A DNA stretch of 43,407 nucleotides from an uncultured Spartobacteria bacterium (GCA_937919825.1 CALFPA010000030.1:1-43407); one strand, 5' to 3'; counted from the stretch's first letter, positions 16,017 to 25,158 are shown. Notes: generated by a model from the letters alone, not told the origin. A program made the numbers and translations.

Positions 16017-17792
16017 ATGAAGACCAAAAAATCCACATCCAAAAAATCCGACGCCTCACCCGACCGCGGGAAGGTCATGAATGGCGCGGAAATTCTCGTC
16101 GAATGCCTTGAGCGCGAGGGTGTGGATGTCGTTTTCGCCTATCCCGGTGGTTGCTCGATGCCGATCCATCAAGCGCTCACCAAAACGAAAAAAATCCGCA
16201 CGATCCTCCCTCGCCACGAGCAGGGCGGGGTTTTTGCCGCCGAAGGTTACGCCCGCGTCTCGGGAAAAGCTGGCGTGTGCATGGCCACCTCCGGTCCTGG
16301 TGCCACAAATCTCGTTACCGGCATCGCCGATGCGTTCATGGATTCCATCCCGCTCGTAGCCATCACCGGTCAGGTGCCGCAGGAAATGATCGGCCGCGGG
16401 GCTTTCCAAGAGACCGATGTGTTTGGAATGACGCTTCCGATGGTGAAGCACAGCTACCTCGTGTGGGACATCGCCGAGTTGCCGCGCATTGTGAAGGAGG
16501 CTTTCTACATCGCGCAGTCCGGTCGCCCGGGCCCGGTGCTGATTGATATTCCCAAGAATATCCAGAACCAGACGATGCAGCCGATTTTCCCAAAGACTGT
16601 CGAACTCCGTGGCTACAAGCCCGAGCGGAAGGCTGACGATGTGGCGCTGAATGAAATCATCGGCATGCTCAAGAACGCGAAGGCTCCGATGATCTATTGC
16701 GGCGGAGGCGTGATTTCCGGATCAGCCTCGAAGGAAATCCTCGAGTTCGCCGAGCGCACCCAGGTGCCTGTGGCCACCACGCTCATGGGCATCGGATGTT
16801 TCCCCGAGTCGCACCCGCTCTCGCTGAAATGGCTCGGCATGCACGGCACGGTTTACGCGAACAATGCCGTGAACGAAGCCGACCTCTTGCTCGCCATCGG
16901 AGTGCGTTTCGATGACCGCGTGACCGGCAAGGTCGAAAAATTCTGCGAGCACGGAACCATCGTTCACATCGATATCGACAATTCCGAGATCAACAAAAAC
17001 AAGGCCGTGCGCCTGCCGATCCTCAGCGATCTCAAATACGCCCTCGGCCGCCTCAACAAACTCCTGGATCAAGCCGGCCAAAAGCGCGTAGCCAAAAACT
17101 ACACGCGCTATCCGAATTGGTATGCCCAGATCGATGGCTGGAAAAAGAAACACCCGCTCAGCTTCAAGGACACCGAGGATGCCATCCAGCCACAGCATGT
17201 CATCCGACTCCTGCATGAGATGACCAAAGGCGAGGCGATCATTACCACTGGCGTGGGTCAGCATCAGATGTGGGCCGGACAGTTTTATGATTTCGACAAG
17301 CCCCGCACCTTCATCACCTCGGCCGGGTTGGGATCCATGGGATTTGGCTACCCCGCAGCGATGGGCGCGAAAGTCGCCATGCCTGACAAACAGGTGGTCG
17401 ATATCGATGGCGACGGATCGTTTTTGATGAATGTCCAAGAGCTCGCCACCGCCCACATCGAGGGCATCGCGGCGAAGGCAATCATTCTGAACAACCAGCA
17501 CCTCGGCATGGTCGTGCAGTGGGAGGACCGCTTCCACGGCGGAAATCGCGGGCACACCTTCCTCGGCGATCCGAAGAATTTGAAGCGCATCTACCCGGAC
17601 TATGTGGAGCTTTGCAAAGGCTTCGGAGTCCCCTGCGAGCGGGTCCATCACAAAAAAGACCTGCCCGCGGCGATCAAGCGCATGCTCGAATCCAAGGAAG
17701 CCTATGTGCTCGATGTCATGACTCCTTACACCGAGCATGTGTTGCCGATGATCCCATCGGGCAAAACCTACAAGGACATCATCACCGAGTAG
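16017..17792 (+). CDS. ilvB: Acetolactate synthase, large (catalytic) subunit
   Basis: The enzyme condenses two pyruvates, or pyruvate and 2-oxobutyrate, in branched-chain amino acid synthesis, using ThDP, magnesium and FAD. The 591-residue protein has the expected motifs: [32 protein letters not shown] with catalytic Glu68, and the ThDP/metal site [13 protein letters not shown] followed by [14 protein letters not shown]. The first 20 residues are a Lys/Ser-rich tail ahead of the family core. No small regulatory subunit gene (ilvN) follows; the next gene is convergent. ilvN is therefore presumably encoded elsewhere. Confidence in the family is high; a catabolic acetolactate synthase is less likely given the full FAD-type length and sequence. 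Confidence 0.95.
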   Translation: MKTKKSTSKKSDASPDRGKVMNGAEILVECLEREGVDVVFAYPGGCSMPIHQALTKTKKIRTILPRHEQGGVFAAEGYARVSGKAGVCMATSGPGATNLVTGIADAFMDSIPLVAITGQVPQEMIGRGAFQETDVFGMTLPMVKHSYLVWDIAELPRIVKEAFYIAQSGRPGPVLIDIPKNIQNQTMQPIFPKTVELRGYKPERKADDVALNEIIGMLKNAKAPMIYCGGGVISGSASKEILEFAERTQVPVATTLMGIGCFPESHPLSLKWLGMHGTVYANNAVNEADLLLAIGVRFDDRVTGKVEKFCEHGTIVHIDIDNSEINKNKAVRLPILSDLKYALGRLNKLLDQAGQKRVAKNYTRYPNWYAQIDGWKKKHPLSFKDTEDAIQPQHVIRLLHEMTKGEAIITTGVGQHQMWAGQFYDFDKPRTFITSAGLGSMGFGYPAAMGAKVAMPDKQVVDIDGDGSFLMNVQELATAHIEGIAAKAIILNNQHLGMVVQWEDRFHGGNRGHTFLGDPKNLKRIYPDYVELCKGFGVPCERVHHKKDLPAAIKRMLESKEAYVLDVMTPYTEHVLPMIPSGKTYKDIITE

Positions 17793-17806
17793 TTCGAGGG
17801 ATTCGC

Positions 17807-17826
17807 CCCGCGTTGTTCAACGCGGG
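17807..17826. terminator. Bidirectional terminator-like hairpin between ilvB and the GT9 gene
   Basis: CCCGCGTT and AACGCGGG form a perfect 8-base stem with a GTTC loop, placed 15 bases after the ilvB stop and overlapping the last codons of the opposing GT9 gene. No long T-run follows on either strand, so its strength as a Rho-independent terminator is uncertain. Confidence 0.4.
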
Positions 17827-18860
17827 TGGATTTGACGGACAGCGTTGGCGAGGATTTCGGGGGTGGTGGATTCCCGCCACTCCCCTTTTTTCAGATGGGG
17901 AGGTGGCATGATCCAATACTGAAGGCCGTTCGGCGAGTAGGGGGCGTAGACTCCGGGGTGGTGGCCGGCCGAGGTGATGACGGCGGGCGATCCCAGCGCA
18001 CAGGCCATGTGCGCGGCGGCGGTGTCCACGGTGAGGACCAACCGCGCGGCGGCGATGGATTTTAAAAAATCGGAGAGAGGTTTTGGGGGATCGATGACGA
18101 GGTTTTGGATTCCGGCGGCGCGGAGGATTTGGGCGAAGGCGGCGAGTTGTTCCTGTTGGTTGGGGCCGGCGGCGAGTTGCAGGGGGGAGTCGCCGCGCTC
18201 GGGAGCGAGGATTTGGAGGGCGGTGGCCCATTTTTCGGCCGGGTAGTCTTTGTTCAGGCTGGAACTGAAGGGACAGAGGAGCCAGCGGTCCGAGCGGGGA
18301 ACGGGTTCCGGCAGGATCAGCGAGGGGAGGATTTCGGCTTCGGAGATTTCGCGGCCAAGGAGTTCGGAGGCCACGGAGCGGTTGGCCTCGATGTCGGTGG
18401 GGAGTTTTTCCTGAGTGGGGTAGGGGAGGAGGGTTGGTTGGAAAAAGCGGGTGACGAAATTCTCGACGGCCGGGCGACGAACGCGGGGACGGGCGAGAAG
18501 GAGGTTTTGGCAGGCGATGCGGCGTTTGGCGCGCGGGGTGTAGAACCAGATCGTGTGGAGGTAGGCGCGCATGCTTCGCAGGCAGAGCGCGGCATCGACT
18601 CGCAGGCCGAGCATCCGTAGCCAAGAGGGGAGGCTGTGGAGGATATTGACGGTGGTGACATTGAGGATGCGGCGTTTCTCGCGCAGGGTGAGGGGCAGGA
18701 CGAGTGCCTTGGGAAACTGGCTTCTGGCCAGCGGGGCGACATCCGATCGCACGGCGAGGACGAGGTTTTCCTCCCCGGACTCGCGGGCGATCAAGCGGAT
18801 GCAACCCGAGGCGAGGATGAAATCGCCGATCGCGTCGGGTTTGAGAATGAAGACGCGCAA
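17817..18860 (-). CDS. Family 9 glycosyltransferase (heptosyltransferase-like)
   Basis: The 347-residue protein opens with MRVFILKPDAIGDFILASG, the 'K...iGD.i...p' start of ADP-heptose:LPS heptosyltransferases. The C-terminal donor-binding part has DTAAAHMACALGSPAVITSA, the 'vDTa..HlA.a...p.v..fG' family signature. The middle is variable, as expected for acceptor binding. GT9 enzymes add heptose or related sugars to the LPS core in the cytoplasm. The only start near the conserved N terminus is TTG at 18860, 6 bases after the gnd stop on the same strand, suggesting cotranscription with gnd. The acceptor cannot be inferred. Confidence 0.88.
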   Translation of the reverse strand: MRVFILKPDAIGDFILASGCIRLIARESGEENLVLAVRSDVAPLARSQFPKALVLPLTLREKRRILNVTTVNILHSLPSWLRMLGLRVDAALCLRSMRAYLHTIWFYTPRAKRRIACQNLLLARPRVRRPAVENFVTRFFQPTLLPYPTQEKLPTDIEANRSVASELLGREISEAEILPSLILPEPVPRSDRWLLCPFSSSLNKDYPAEKWATALQILAPERGDSPLQLAAGPNQQEQLAAFAQILRAAGIQNLVIDPPKPLSDFLKSIAAARLVLTVDTAAAHMACALGSPAVITSAGHHPGVYAPYSPNGLQYWIMPPPHLKKGEWRESTTPEILANAVRQIHPR

Positions 18861-18866
18861 CGGCGT

Positions 18867-20345
18867 TTACACTGAGTAGGTGGTGGAGGAGGTGTTCCCG
18901 CCATGACCGGTCCAGTTCGTGTGGAAAAATTCGCCTCGGGGTTTGTCCACGCGCTCGTAGGTGTGGGCGCCGAAGAAGTCGCGCTGGGCCTGGAGGAGGT
19001 TCGCAGGCAGGACGGCGGAGCGGAAGCTGTCGAAGAAGGCGAGGGCGGTGGAAAAAGCGGGAGCCGGGATGCCGCGCTTGGCGGCGATGGCAACGATGTT
19101 GCGCCAGCCTTTTTGGGACTTTTTGATTTCGCCTTTGAAGTAGTCGTCAAAGAGGAGATTCGCGAGTTTCGGTTTTTTGTCGAAGGCCTCTTTGATTTTT
19201 CCGAGGAAGCGGGAGCGGATGATGCAACCGCCGCGCCACATGAGAGCGATGCCGCCCCAGTTGAGCTTCCAGCCGTATTCCTTGGCGGCGGCTTGCATGA
19301 GCATGTAGCCCTGCGCGTAGCTGATGATCTTCGAGGCGTAGAGCGCGTCGCGGACTTCCTGCACGAGCGCGGCGCGTTTTTTGGCGTTGCGGGCGGTGGG
19401 GATGGCGGGTTTTGGGCCTTTGAGTTTGCGGGCGGCGCGAACTCGGTCGTCCTTCATCGCCGAAACGCAGCGGGCGTAGACGGCCTCGGCCATGAGAGTC
19501 ATCGGGGTGCCAAGGTCGAGCGAGTTGATCACGGTCCACTTGCCGGTGCCTTTTTGGCCGGCGGTATCGAGGATCTTGTTCACGAGCGGGGAGCCGTCGG
19601 CGTCTTTTTTGGCAAAAATGTCGCGGGTGATCTCGATGAGGTAGCTGTCGAGTTCGCCTTTGTTCCACTCGGCGAAGGTGTCGTGGAGTTCCTGCTCGGT
19701 CATGCCGAGGCCGTTTTTGAGGATATTGTAGGCCTCGCAGATGAGCTGCATGTCACCGTATTCGATGCCGTTGTGAACCATCTTCACATAATGGCCGGCT
19801 CCCTCCTCGCCGACCCAATCGCAGCAAGGCGAGCCGTCCTCGACCTTAGCGGAGATGGATTGGAAAATTTCTTTCACATGCGGCCATGCGGCAGGTGAGC
19901 CACCGGGCATGATGCTCGGTCCGCGTCGAGCGCCTTCCTCGCCGCCGGAGACTCCGGTGCCGATGAAGAGCAGACCTTTTGCCTCCAACTCGCGCTGGCG
20001 GCGGTTGGTGTCATCGAAAAGGGAATTGCCGCCGTCGATGATGATGTCGCCGGGTTCAAGGTGCGGGGTGATTTGCGCGATGAAGTCGTCCACGGGCTTG
20101 CCGGCCTTCACGAGCATCATGATCCGGCGCGGGCGTTTGAGTTTGGCGACGAGTTCCTCGATCGAGTGCGCACCTTGGACTTTCGTTCCTTTTGCCTCAT
20201 TGGAGAGGAAGTCATCCACCTTCGAGGTGGTGCGGTTGTAGACGACGACGGTGTAGCCATGGTCGTTCATGTTGAGGACGAGGTTTTGGCCCATGACGGC
20301 CAATCCGATGAGACCGATGTCTCCTTGAGGTGTGGTGTTTTGCAT
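18867..20345 (-). CDS. gnd: 6-phosphogluconate dehydrogenase, decarboxylating
   Basis: The enzyme oxidatively decarboxylates 6-phosphogluconate to ribulose 5-phosphate with NADP+ in the pentose phosphate pathway. The 492-residue length is that of the long bacterial form. Motifs: IGLIGLAVMGQNLVLNMNDH (Rossmann GxAxxG), VVYNRTTSKVDDF, GTGVSGGEEGARRGPSIMPGG-like active-site region, and GAGHYVKMVHNGIEYGDMQL with the catalytic Lys and Asn. The C terminus has the FHTNWTGHGG tail typical of the family. I chose the ATG at 20345 (MQNTTPQGDIGLIG); upstream in-frame residues are not conserved. It is followed by the GT9 gene. Confidence 0.97.
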   Translation of the reverse strand: MQNTTPQGDIGLIGLAVMGQNLVLNMNDHGYTVVVYNRTTSKVDDFLSNEAKGTKVQGAHSIEELVAKLKRPRRIMMLVKAGKPVDDFIAQITPHLEPGDIIIDGGNSLFDDTNRRQRELEAKGLLFIGTGVSGGEEGARRGPSIMPGGSPAAWPHVKEIFQSISAKVEDGSPCCDWVGEEGAGHYVKMVHNGIEYGDMQLICEAYNILKNGLGMTEQELHDTFAEWNKGELDSYLIEITRDIFAKKDADGSPLVNKILDTAGQKGTGKWTVINSLDLGTPMTLMAEAVYARCVSAMKDDRVRAARKLKGPKPAIPTARNAKKRAALVQEVRDALYASKIISYAQGYMLMQAAAKEYGWKLNWGGIALMWRGGCIIRSRFLGKIKEAFDKKPKLANLLFDDYFKGEIKKSQKGWRNIVAIAAKRGIPAPAFSTALAFFDSFRSAVLPANLLQAQRDFFGAHTYERVDKPRGEFFHTNWTGHGGNTSSTTYSV

Positions 20346-20395
20346 GATCGAAAGGGAAGCGCTACTGGAATCCGATCGGGCTGTTAAGCCCAAAG

Positions 20396-20818
20396 TCAGA
20401 CATTTTCGGGCTGGAACGATCCGCCGTAGCCGGGGCGGTAGAGCAAGAGGCCGGCGATTTGCTCGATTTTTTCAAAGTGCGCGTCGATCGAATAAAGCCT
20501 CACGCCATCATGAATGGCGAGCGAGGCAATCAGCACATCGAGCCAAGGCACTGTGAGACCGCGATCGCGCAAATGCCACGAGAGGCTGATGGCGCGTTCC
20601 CAATCCTCCGGGCTGACGGGGCGGTAGGGGATGATCGAAAAATACGAACCGATCAACCGGCGTTCCTCTTTCCGCGAGCCGCCCATGACCTCGAGTCGAA
20701 CCGGCGCGCAGAGTTGCGCTTCGTAGGCCTCGAGGAGGGCTTCGAGGGCGACCTTCACTTCGAGCCGCCCCTGTCGCCGTAGGGCCTCGATCCAAATGGA
20801 GGAATCGATCAGAACCAT
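20396..20818 (-). CDS. vapC: VapC-type PIN-domain toxin
   Basis: This 140-residue PIN protein has Asp5 (MVLIDSSIWIEALR), Glu43 (PVRLEVMGGSRKEE), Asp94 (VPWLDVLIASLAI) and Asp112 (RLYSIDAHFEKI), the usual four-acid metal site. It is probably an RNase toxin. It follows the antitoxin with one base between stop and ATG, so they form a coupled pair. The pair sits between gnd and tmk on the same strand. Its composition is similar to the neighbours, so it is not an obvious recent arrival. Confidence 0.9.
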   Translation of the reverse strand: MVLIDSSIWIEALRRQGRLEVKVALEALLEAYEAQLCAPVRLEVMGGSRKEERRLIGSYFSIIPYRPVSPEDWERAISLSWHLRDRGLTVPWLDVLIASLAIHDGVRLYSIDAHFEKIEQIAGLLLYRPGYGGSFQPENV

Positions 20819-20819
20819 G

Positions 20820-21044
20820 CTACTCGGCAGCGAGGGGAGGGATGGGATTGGTGAGGGATTCAGAGGTCGCCTCCGTCGGATAATCGAAGGCGCCCTCCCG
20901 CATCAACCGGCCGAACTCCTTCGCCCGTTTCCGCCGGACAAATTCTGTCACGGCCTTGGAAAGGGAGGCGCTTTTGCTTTTTTCACCGGTTAACTCCATG
21001 ACCTCGCTCAAGATTTCTTCGGAAATATCTACGCTGATTCTCAT
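20820..21044 (-). CDS. vapB: VapB-type antitoxin (ribbon-helix-helix)
   Basis: The 74-residue protein begins MRISVDISEEILSEVMELTG, then KSKSASLSKAVTEFVRRKRA, a strand-helix-helix layout typical of RHH antitoxins of the VapB/type II group. The remainder (REGAFDYPTEATSESLTNP) would bind the toxin. I chose ATG 21044, because the longer frame upstream carries no RHH residues. An inverted repeat lies just upstream (21065-21080), a likely operator. A minus-strand -35-like TTGCAT lies within that repeat, with a TATTTT about 16 bases on. Confidence 0.8.
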   Translation of the reverse strand: MRISVDISEEILSEVMELTGEKSKSASLSKAVTEFVRRKRAKEFGRLMREGAFDYPTEATSESLTNPIPPLAAE

Positions 21045-21064
21045 GGAGAGAAAAATAGCGTCAG

Positions 21065-21080
21065 TTTGCATCAATGCAAA
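21065..21080. promoter_or_regulatory. Palindrome upstream of the second vapBC pair: candidate operator
   Basis: TTTGCAT and ATGCAAA form a perfect 7-base inverted repeat with a CA spacer, 21 bases upstream of the antitoxin ATG. A further copy of the half-site, TGATGCAA, lies at 21089-21096. Autorepression by VapB/VapC at such a site is typical, but this is inference. Confidence 0.4.
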
Positions 21081-21098
21081 AAAATTTCTGATGCAATT

Positions 21099-21743
21099 CT
21101 ATGAAAAGAGGGTCTTGTTACGCTGCAAAAGGCTGGATTGGATTTCGGTGGAGAGGGTTTCGACGGATCGGGAGGCGTCCAAAAGCACGACCCGCGCGGA
21201 ATTTTTTTTCGCCAGGTCGAGGTAGCCCTCGCGGACGGCGGCGAAGAATTCCTCGCTCTCGCGCTCGATGCGATCGAGTTCGCGTTTTCCGGCGTGCATG
21301 CGGGCCAGCGAGGTCTCTCGGTCGAGGTCCAGCACGAAGGTCACATCCGGCAGGCAATCGCCAACAGCGAAGGAATTGATACGCGCGGTGTCGTCGGCAG
21401 GAATGCGGCGGGCGACGCCTTGATAAACGGTGGTCGAATCGAAAAACCGGTCACTAATCACGATGCGGTCGGCCTCGAGGGCGGGGAGGATTTTTTCGCG
21501 AACGAGCTGGGCGCGGCTGGCGGCGAAGAGGAGAAGTTCGGCCTCGGGCACGAGCTTCTCGCCCTCTGGCGCGTGTTGGAGGAGGTGGCGGATCAACTCC
21601 CCGGCGGGGGTTCCGCCAGGCTCGCGGATGAGAAGCGGCTCGCGGCCGGCATGGCGGAGTTTTTCGGCGAGGAGGGAAATCTGGGTGGATTTCCCGCAGC
21701 CTTCCGAGCCTTCGAATGTGATGAAAAAACCAGGACGCGACAT
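21099..21743 (-). CDS. tmk: Thymidylate kinase
   Basis: This 214-residue kinase phosphorylates dTMP to dTDP. It has the P-loop FEGSEGCGKSTQ (9-20), the DRX-type motif LIREPGGTPAGELIR, and the lid-region SDRFFDSTTVYQGVARR, all typical of bacterial Tmk. The start MSRPGFFITFEG is unambiguous; the frame is open further upstream into the EVE gene but is unconserved there. It lies divergent from the EVE gene and upstream of the vapBC pair on the same strand. Confidence 0.96.
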   Translation of the reverse strand: MSRPGFFITFEGSEGCGKSTQISLLAEKLRHAGREPLLIREPGGTPAGELIRHLLQHAPEGEKLVPEAELLLFAASRAQLVREKILPALEADRIVISDRFFDSTTVYQGVARRIPADDTARINSFAVGDCLPDVTFVLDLDRETSLARMHAGKRELDRIERESEEFFAAVREGYLDLAKKNSARVVLLDASRSVETLSTEIQSSLLQRNKTLFS

Positions 21744-21794
21744 TTTGATCGATCGGCTTTGATATTCGGCGGGATTCGTTTTAGCAAAGCCCGA

Positions 21795-22202
21795 ATGAAC
21801 TACTGGCTCGTGAAACAGGAACCGACGACTTACCCGTGGGAGCAATTCGTGTGCGACGGCAAGACCGCTTGGACCGGGGTGCGAAATTTCCAAGCGAGGA
21901 ACCATCTGCGCGCGATGGCGCCCGGCGACCGTGTGCTCTACTACCACAGCGTCGTCGGCAAAGCGGTGGTCGGCGTGGCCGAGGTGGCGCGCTCCGCATA
22001 TCCCGATCCCACGGCGGAGGAGGGCGATTGGTCGTGTGTGGACTTGAAGCCGCTCGAGGCATTGCGTCGACCTGTGGAGCTGGAGGAAATCAAGGCCGAG
22101 CCTGCGCTGGCGGAGATCGGCCTGCTTCGCCAATCGCGCCTGAGCGTGATGCCGCTAAAAAAAGCTGAGTTCGACGCCATCTCGCGTCTTTCGAAAAAAT
22201 AA
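21795..22202 (+). CDS. EVE domain protein (PUA-like modified-base reader)
   Basis: The 135-residue protein is a single EVE domain, opening with the diagnostic MNYWLVKQEPTTYPWEQFV, followed by [16 protein letters not shown] and GDRVLYYHSVVGKAVVGVAE. EVE folds bind modified DNA or RNA bases, and standalone bacterial members are common. It begins 51 bases from the divergent tmk start. No restriction or modification gene is beside it, so a housekeeping RNA role is as likely as defence. High confidence in the fold, low in the role. Confidence 0.93.
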   Translation: MNYWLVKQEPTTYPWEQFVCDGKTAWTGVRNFQARNHLRAMAPGDRVLYYHSVVGKAVVGVAEVARSAYPDPTAEEGDWSCVDLKPLEALRRPVELEEIKAEPALAEIGLLRQSRLSVMPLKKAEFDAISRLSKK

Positions 22203-22248
22203 AGATTTCCGCTCGCTCCGCAGGCCGGATCGGTGGAGTTTCACTTCC

Positions 22249-23070
22249 ATGACATCGGAACCCAACTTCGCGGTCGCCTCGACTTTTTCGCCGCGTTTTA
22301 ACGCCGTCCTCGTGGAGGCGGACCGCGTGGCGAGGTTGTTTGGGGCCAGACTTTCCGTGCTCCACGCTGGCGAGCGTTCGGATGATAAAGTGAATTTGTT
22401 TCGCGAGTCGTTTGCGGGTCTAGGTCGGGAGGAGATTGATATTTACTGGTGCGAGGGAACTACACCCGCCGAGGCTCTCGTTGACGCGGCAGCGAGCGAG
22501 TATTTCGATTTGTTTATCGCTGGAACGATTGGGCGCCCGGAGGATTTGAGGAATTTCACCGGTGCGATTGTTCGCGAGCTTTTCACCCGCACGCCTTGCG
22601 ATTTGCTTTTGATTCCGAATCCCGAGGAGAAGCCGATCGAAAACCTCAACGCCTGTTTGCTCGTCGAGGCCTACTCGCCCCGGTGGCGCGCGGCGAAGGA
22701 TACGCTCCGTGCGCTGAAGCCTGCCAAAATATCGATCCTCGCGGCTGACAGTCCATTCGCCCAAGCCCGCCACTCAGGGAGTGGAAAGCCCGATGTCGAT
22801 GGCACGCTCGACGAGATTTGCGAAGACCTCGCTGAGATCACCGAAGAGATCGATGTGCGCCGTGTGCGATCAAATACCGGCTTCATCCTCTGCGACATCG
22901 TTCAAGAAACAGCGCCTGACTTTTTGCTGGTCGAGTCCGAGTGGAAAAACCGCCAACGCGTCATGCCCTCGCACCTCGGTTGGCTGGAACAGGTCATTCC
23001 CAGCCGCTTGTTTCTTTTCGGGAAACCCCCGCGCGGTGTCAAAGAAACGACGACGCTGATTCAGAGTTGA
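22249..23070 (+). CDS. Universal stress protein-like (two Usp-like halves)
   Basis: The 273-residue protein starts SEPNFAVASTFSPRFNAVLV and ARLFGARLSVLHAG, with a second region LNACLLVEAYSPRWRAAKDT, KPAKISILAADSP and PDFLLVESEW, a repeated alpha/beta pattern as in tandem UspA proteins. The ATP-binding glycine cluster of Usp proteins is only partly kept; the first half has AGTIGRPEDLRNFTGAIVR followed by LLLIPNP. The ATG at 22249 is taken. It ends 9 bases before a convergent small gene. The role is likely stress-related but not demonstrated. Confidence 0.7.
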   Translation: MTSEPNFAVASTFSPRFNAVLVEADRVARLFGARLSVLHAGERSDDKVNLFRESFAGLGREEIDIYWCEGTTPAEALVDAAASEYFDLFIAGTIGRPEDLRNFTGAIVRELFTRTPCDLLLIPNPEEKPIENLNACLLVEAYSPRWRAAKDTLRALKPAKISILAADSPFAQARHSGSGKPDVDGTLDEICEDLAEITEEIDVRRVRSNTGFILCDIVQETAPDFLLVESEWKNRQRVMPSHLGWLEQVIPSRLFLFGKPPRGVKETTTLIQS

Positions 23071-23079
23071 TGGCGGGGA

Positions 23080-23370
23080 TCACCACTCCACGCCCACGAC
23101 CGTGAGGCCGCTGGCTTGGTAGGGCGTGCCGCCGGAGATGTCCTTCGACACATTTTTTTCACCCGTGCCGTAGGAGGCTGGAGCCGCAGGATTCACGGCC
23201 TGCCAGGGTTTATCGGTAAAGATTTGCAGCACGATCCCATCAATCGTGGGCTTGAGCTCCGGAGCTTCCGTGGTGATTTCGCGTTGTGCCCCAACCGGAG
23301 CGAGAAATTCCTCGGCGAAGCTGGAGCTTATTGTGAGAGCCAGTGCCAGATGGAAAAAGAGTGTTTTCAT
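23080..23370 (-). CDS. Small secreted protein, unknown
   Basis: The 96-residue product has an N-terminal signal peptide, MKTLFFHLALALTISSSFAE, with cleavage after SFA. The mature part of about 77 residues is polar, with PTIDGIVLQIFTDKPWQAVN in the middle. No family is recognised. The frame is open upstream, but the ATG at 23370 gives the signal peptide. It faces the TPR gene across about 97 bases and ends near the Usp-like gene. Confidence 0.65.
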   Translation of the reverse strand: MKTLFFHLALALTISSSFAEEFLAPVGAQREITTEAPELKPTIDGIVLQIFTDKPWQAVNPAAPASYGTGEKNVSKDISGGTPYQASGLTVVGVEW

Positions 23371-23467
23371 GGTTTCAATAAACAGCCGCACCTCGTTAAT
23401 GGCAAGTCGACCTCGGGCGTCCTTCTTGACGACTCCCTGCCTACTCCCTAGTTTCCACGCCCGAATC

Positions 23468-24655
23468 ATGTCGTTGCGTTTCTTTTTCTCCTGTCTGGTT
23501 TTGGGGCTTGCTTTGACCCTGCCAGTCCATTCCCGAAACCCCGAGCCTGCCGAGGAGCAGACGCCGCGTCGTCCTCAGATGAATTTGAATGCCACGCCGC
23601 AGGAGCAGGCGGCCTTTGACGAAGCGGCGGCTTCGGATGACGGCGGATCTGTGACTCGCCCGATTTCTGCCTACCGCCGCTTCATCAAAAACAACCCCGC
23701 CTCTCCGCTCGCGGCCAAGGCGCAGTTCCGCATCGCCGAGCTTTATGAGTCCACCGGCAATGCCTCCAAGGCCTTCGATGCCTACCAGACGCTCGTCACT
23801 CAATATCCCGACACACAGGATTTCGAAAAAGCTGTGGGCCGCCAAGTGGTCATCGCCAACGAATACCTCGCCGGAAAAAAACTCACCTTTCTGTGGTTGC
23901 CCATCGTTCCCGGGACCGACCGCGCCGAGGAGATGTTCGCCTCCATCGTTAAAAATGCCCCTTTCAGCAAAAACGCCCCGATCGCTCAGTTCAATCTGGG
24001 TGTCACCTACGAGCGCCAAGGCAAATTGAAAGAGGCCTCGAGCGCCTACCAGACCGTTCTCGACCGGTATCCGAATAGCTCGATCGCCGACGATGCCCTC
24101 TACCAGATCGGCTACATTTATATGCGAGTCAGTGAGACCGGGGGTTCGCAGGATCTCTCGGCACTGGTCTCATCAAAAAACACCTTTGAGGATTTTGTCC
24201 TTCAATATCCGGGTAGCGAAAAAACTCCGCAGGCCGAGGACAACATCAAAAAAATCTCCGGCAAGGAAACCGGCGACCTTATGGACATCGCCAAATATTA
24301 CGACCGTTTCAAAAACTACCGCGCAGCCGCGATCTACTACAACGACATCATTCGGCGGGCACCGAATTCCGAGAACGCCAAACTCGCCCGCGACCGCGTG
24401 CAAGTCCTCCGGAGCGAGGTGGGAGATGATGCGCTGCGCACCGGCCCGGAGCAGTTGCAAACCGGCGAAACCGCCGCACTCCGCCGCCGCTTGCAAGCCC
24501 AGGTGGAAACCTCCGCGCTCGCTGACTTCAACGGCCCACCAACTCGCGACATCGTCCCTGACGAGTTGCCCATGGTGAGCAAGCCGCGTCTCCGCACAGA
24601 GTCGCGCGATGTCGCTCCCATGCCGTCCGTCGAACCCTCTCTTCCCGTCGAATGA
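23468..24655 (+). CDS. TPR-repeat envelope protein (BamD/YbgF-like)
   Basis: The 395-residue protein has an N-terminal signal peptide (FFFSCLVLGLALTLPVHS) and then tetratricopeptide repeats: SPLAAKAQFRIAELYESTGN, AFDAYQTLVTQYPDT, APIAQFNLGVTYERQGKL, and ADDALYQIGYIYMR. The layout of helical pairs spaced by 'YP' resembles BamD and YbgF of the cell envelope, though no lipobox is seen. A C-terminal 100-residue tail is low-complexity and polar. It overlaps LptE by ATGA, so they are coupled. It may assist outer-membrane assembly with LptE, by context only. Confidence 0.75.
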   Translation: MSLRFFFSCLVLGLALTLPVHSRNPEPAEEQTPRRPQMNLNATPQEQAAFDEAAASDDGGSVTRPISAYRRFIKNNPASPLAAKAQFRIAELYESTGNASKAFDAYQTLVTQYPDTQDFEKAVGRQVVIANEYLAGKKLTFLWLPIVPGTDRAEEMFASIVKNAPFSKNAPIAQFNLGVTYERQGKLKEASSAYQTVLDRYPNSSIADDALYQIGYIYMRVSETGGSQDLSALVSSKNTFEDFVLQYPGSEKTPQAEDNIKKISGKETGDLMDIAKYYDRFKNYRAAAIYYNDIIRRAPNSENAKLARDRVQVLRSEVGDDALRTGPEQLQTGETAALRRRLQAQVETSALADFNGPPTRDIVPDELPMVSKPRLRTESRDVAPMPSVEPSLPVE

Positions 24656-25158
24656 AAACCCATCTCGCCTTTCTCCTCGCGATCTCGATCACTCTTGCCA
24701 GCTGCGGTTACAAGCTCGGGGAAGTTCGCCCGACGCCCATGCGCTCCGTTCGCAGCCTGGCGGTGCCGAATTTCAAGAACAACACCTTCGAGTCCCGCAT
24801 TGAGGTGCTTTTTGCGGATACGCTAGTCAAAAAACTCCAACAGGACGGCACCTACCGCGTCGTCAATACGAAGCAAGCGGACGCCGTGGTGTATTGCACG
24901 ATCGAGAAAATCGAACGAGGTGCTCTTCGCTCGGTTCAGAACAATGTTCTCGCGACGAGTGAATATAGCCTGAATGTCACCGCCCGCTTCGAAGTCGTCG
25001 ATGAAGGCACGGGCCGCGTGCTCATGCAGGGTCAGGCTATCGGCCGGACTTCCTTCTTCAGCGGAAACGATCTCCAGACGCTCGAACGCCAAGGTCTCTC
25101 GAACGCCGCGATCGACCTGGCCGAAAACCTCACCACCCGCCTTTCGGAAGGCTGGTGA
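24652..25158 (+). CDS. lptE: LPS-assembly lipoprotein LptE-like
   Basis: LptE plugs and assists LptD in moving LPS to the outer leaflet. The 168-residue protein has a lipoprotein signal ending in ITLASCGYKLG, a conserved start for LptE-like lipoproteins. The mature part has RSLAVPNFKNNTFESRIE, then YRVVNTKQADAVVYCTI, and a repeat-rich strand ending in GRVLMQGQAIGRTSFFSG. A C-terminal helix (LSNAAIDLAENLTTRL) is usual. It overlaps the TPR gene and lies 16 bases before rsmI. No lptD is in the window. Confidence 0.82.
   Translation: MKTHLAFLLAISITLASCGYKLGEVRPTPMRSVRSLAVPNFKNNTFESRIEVLFADTLVKKLQQDGTYRVVNTKQADAVVYCTIEKIERGALRSVQNNVLATSEYSLNVTARFEVVDEGTGRVLMQGQAIGRTSFFSGNDLQTLERQGLSNAAIDLAENLTTRLSEGW

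Noticed and set aside
18903-19898. A 331-codon open frame on the plus strand opposite gnd
   Set aside because: gnd is unambiguous; the shadow frame is rich in Gly/Glu/Val repeats without family match.
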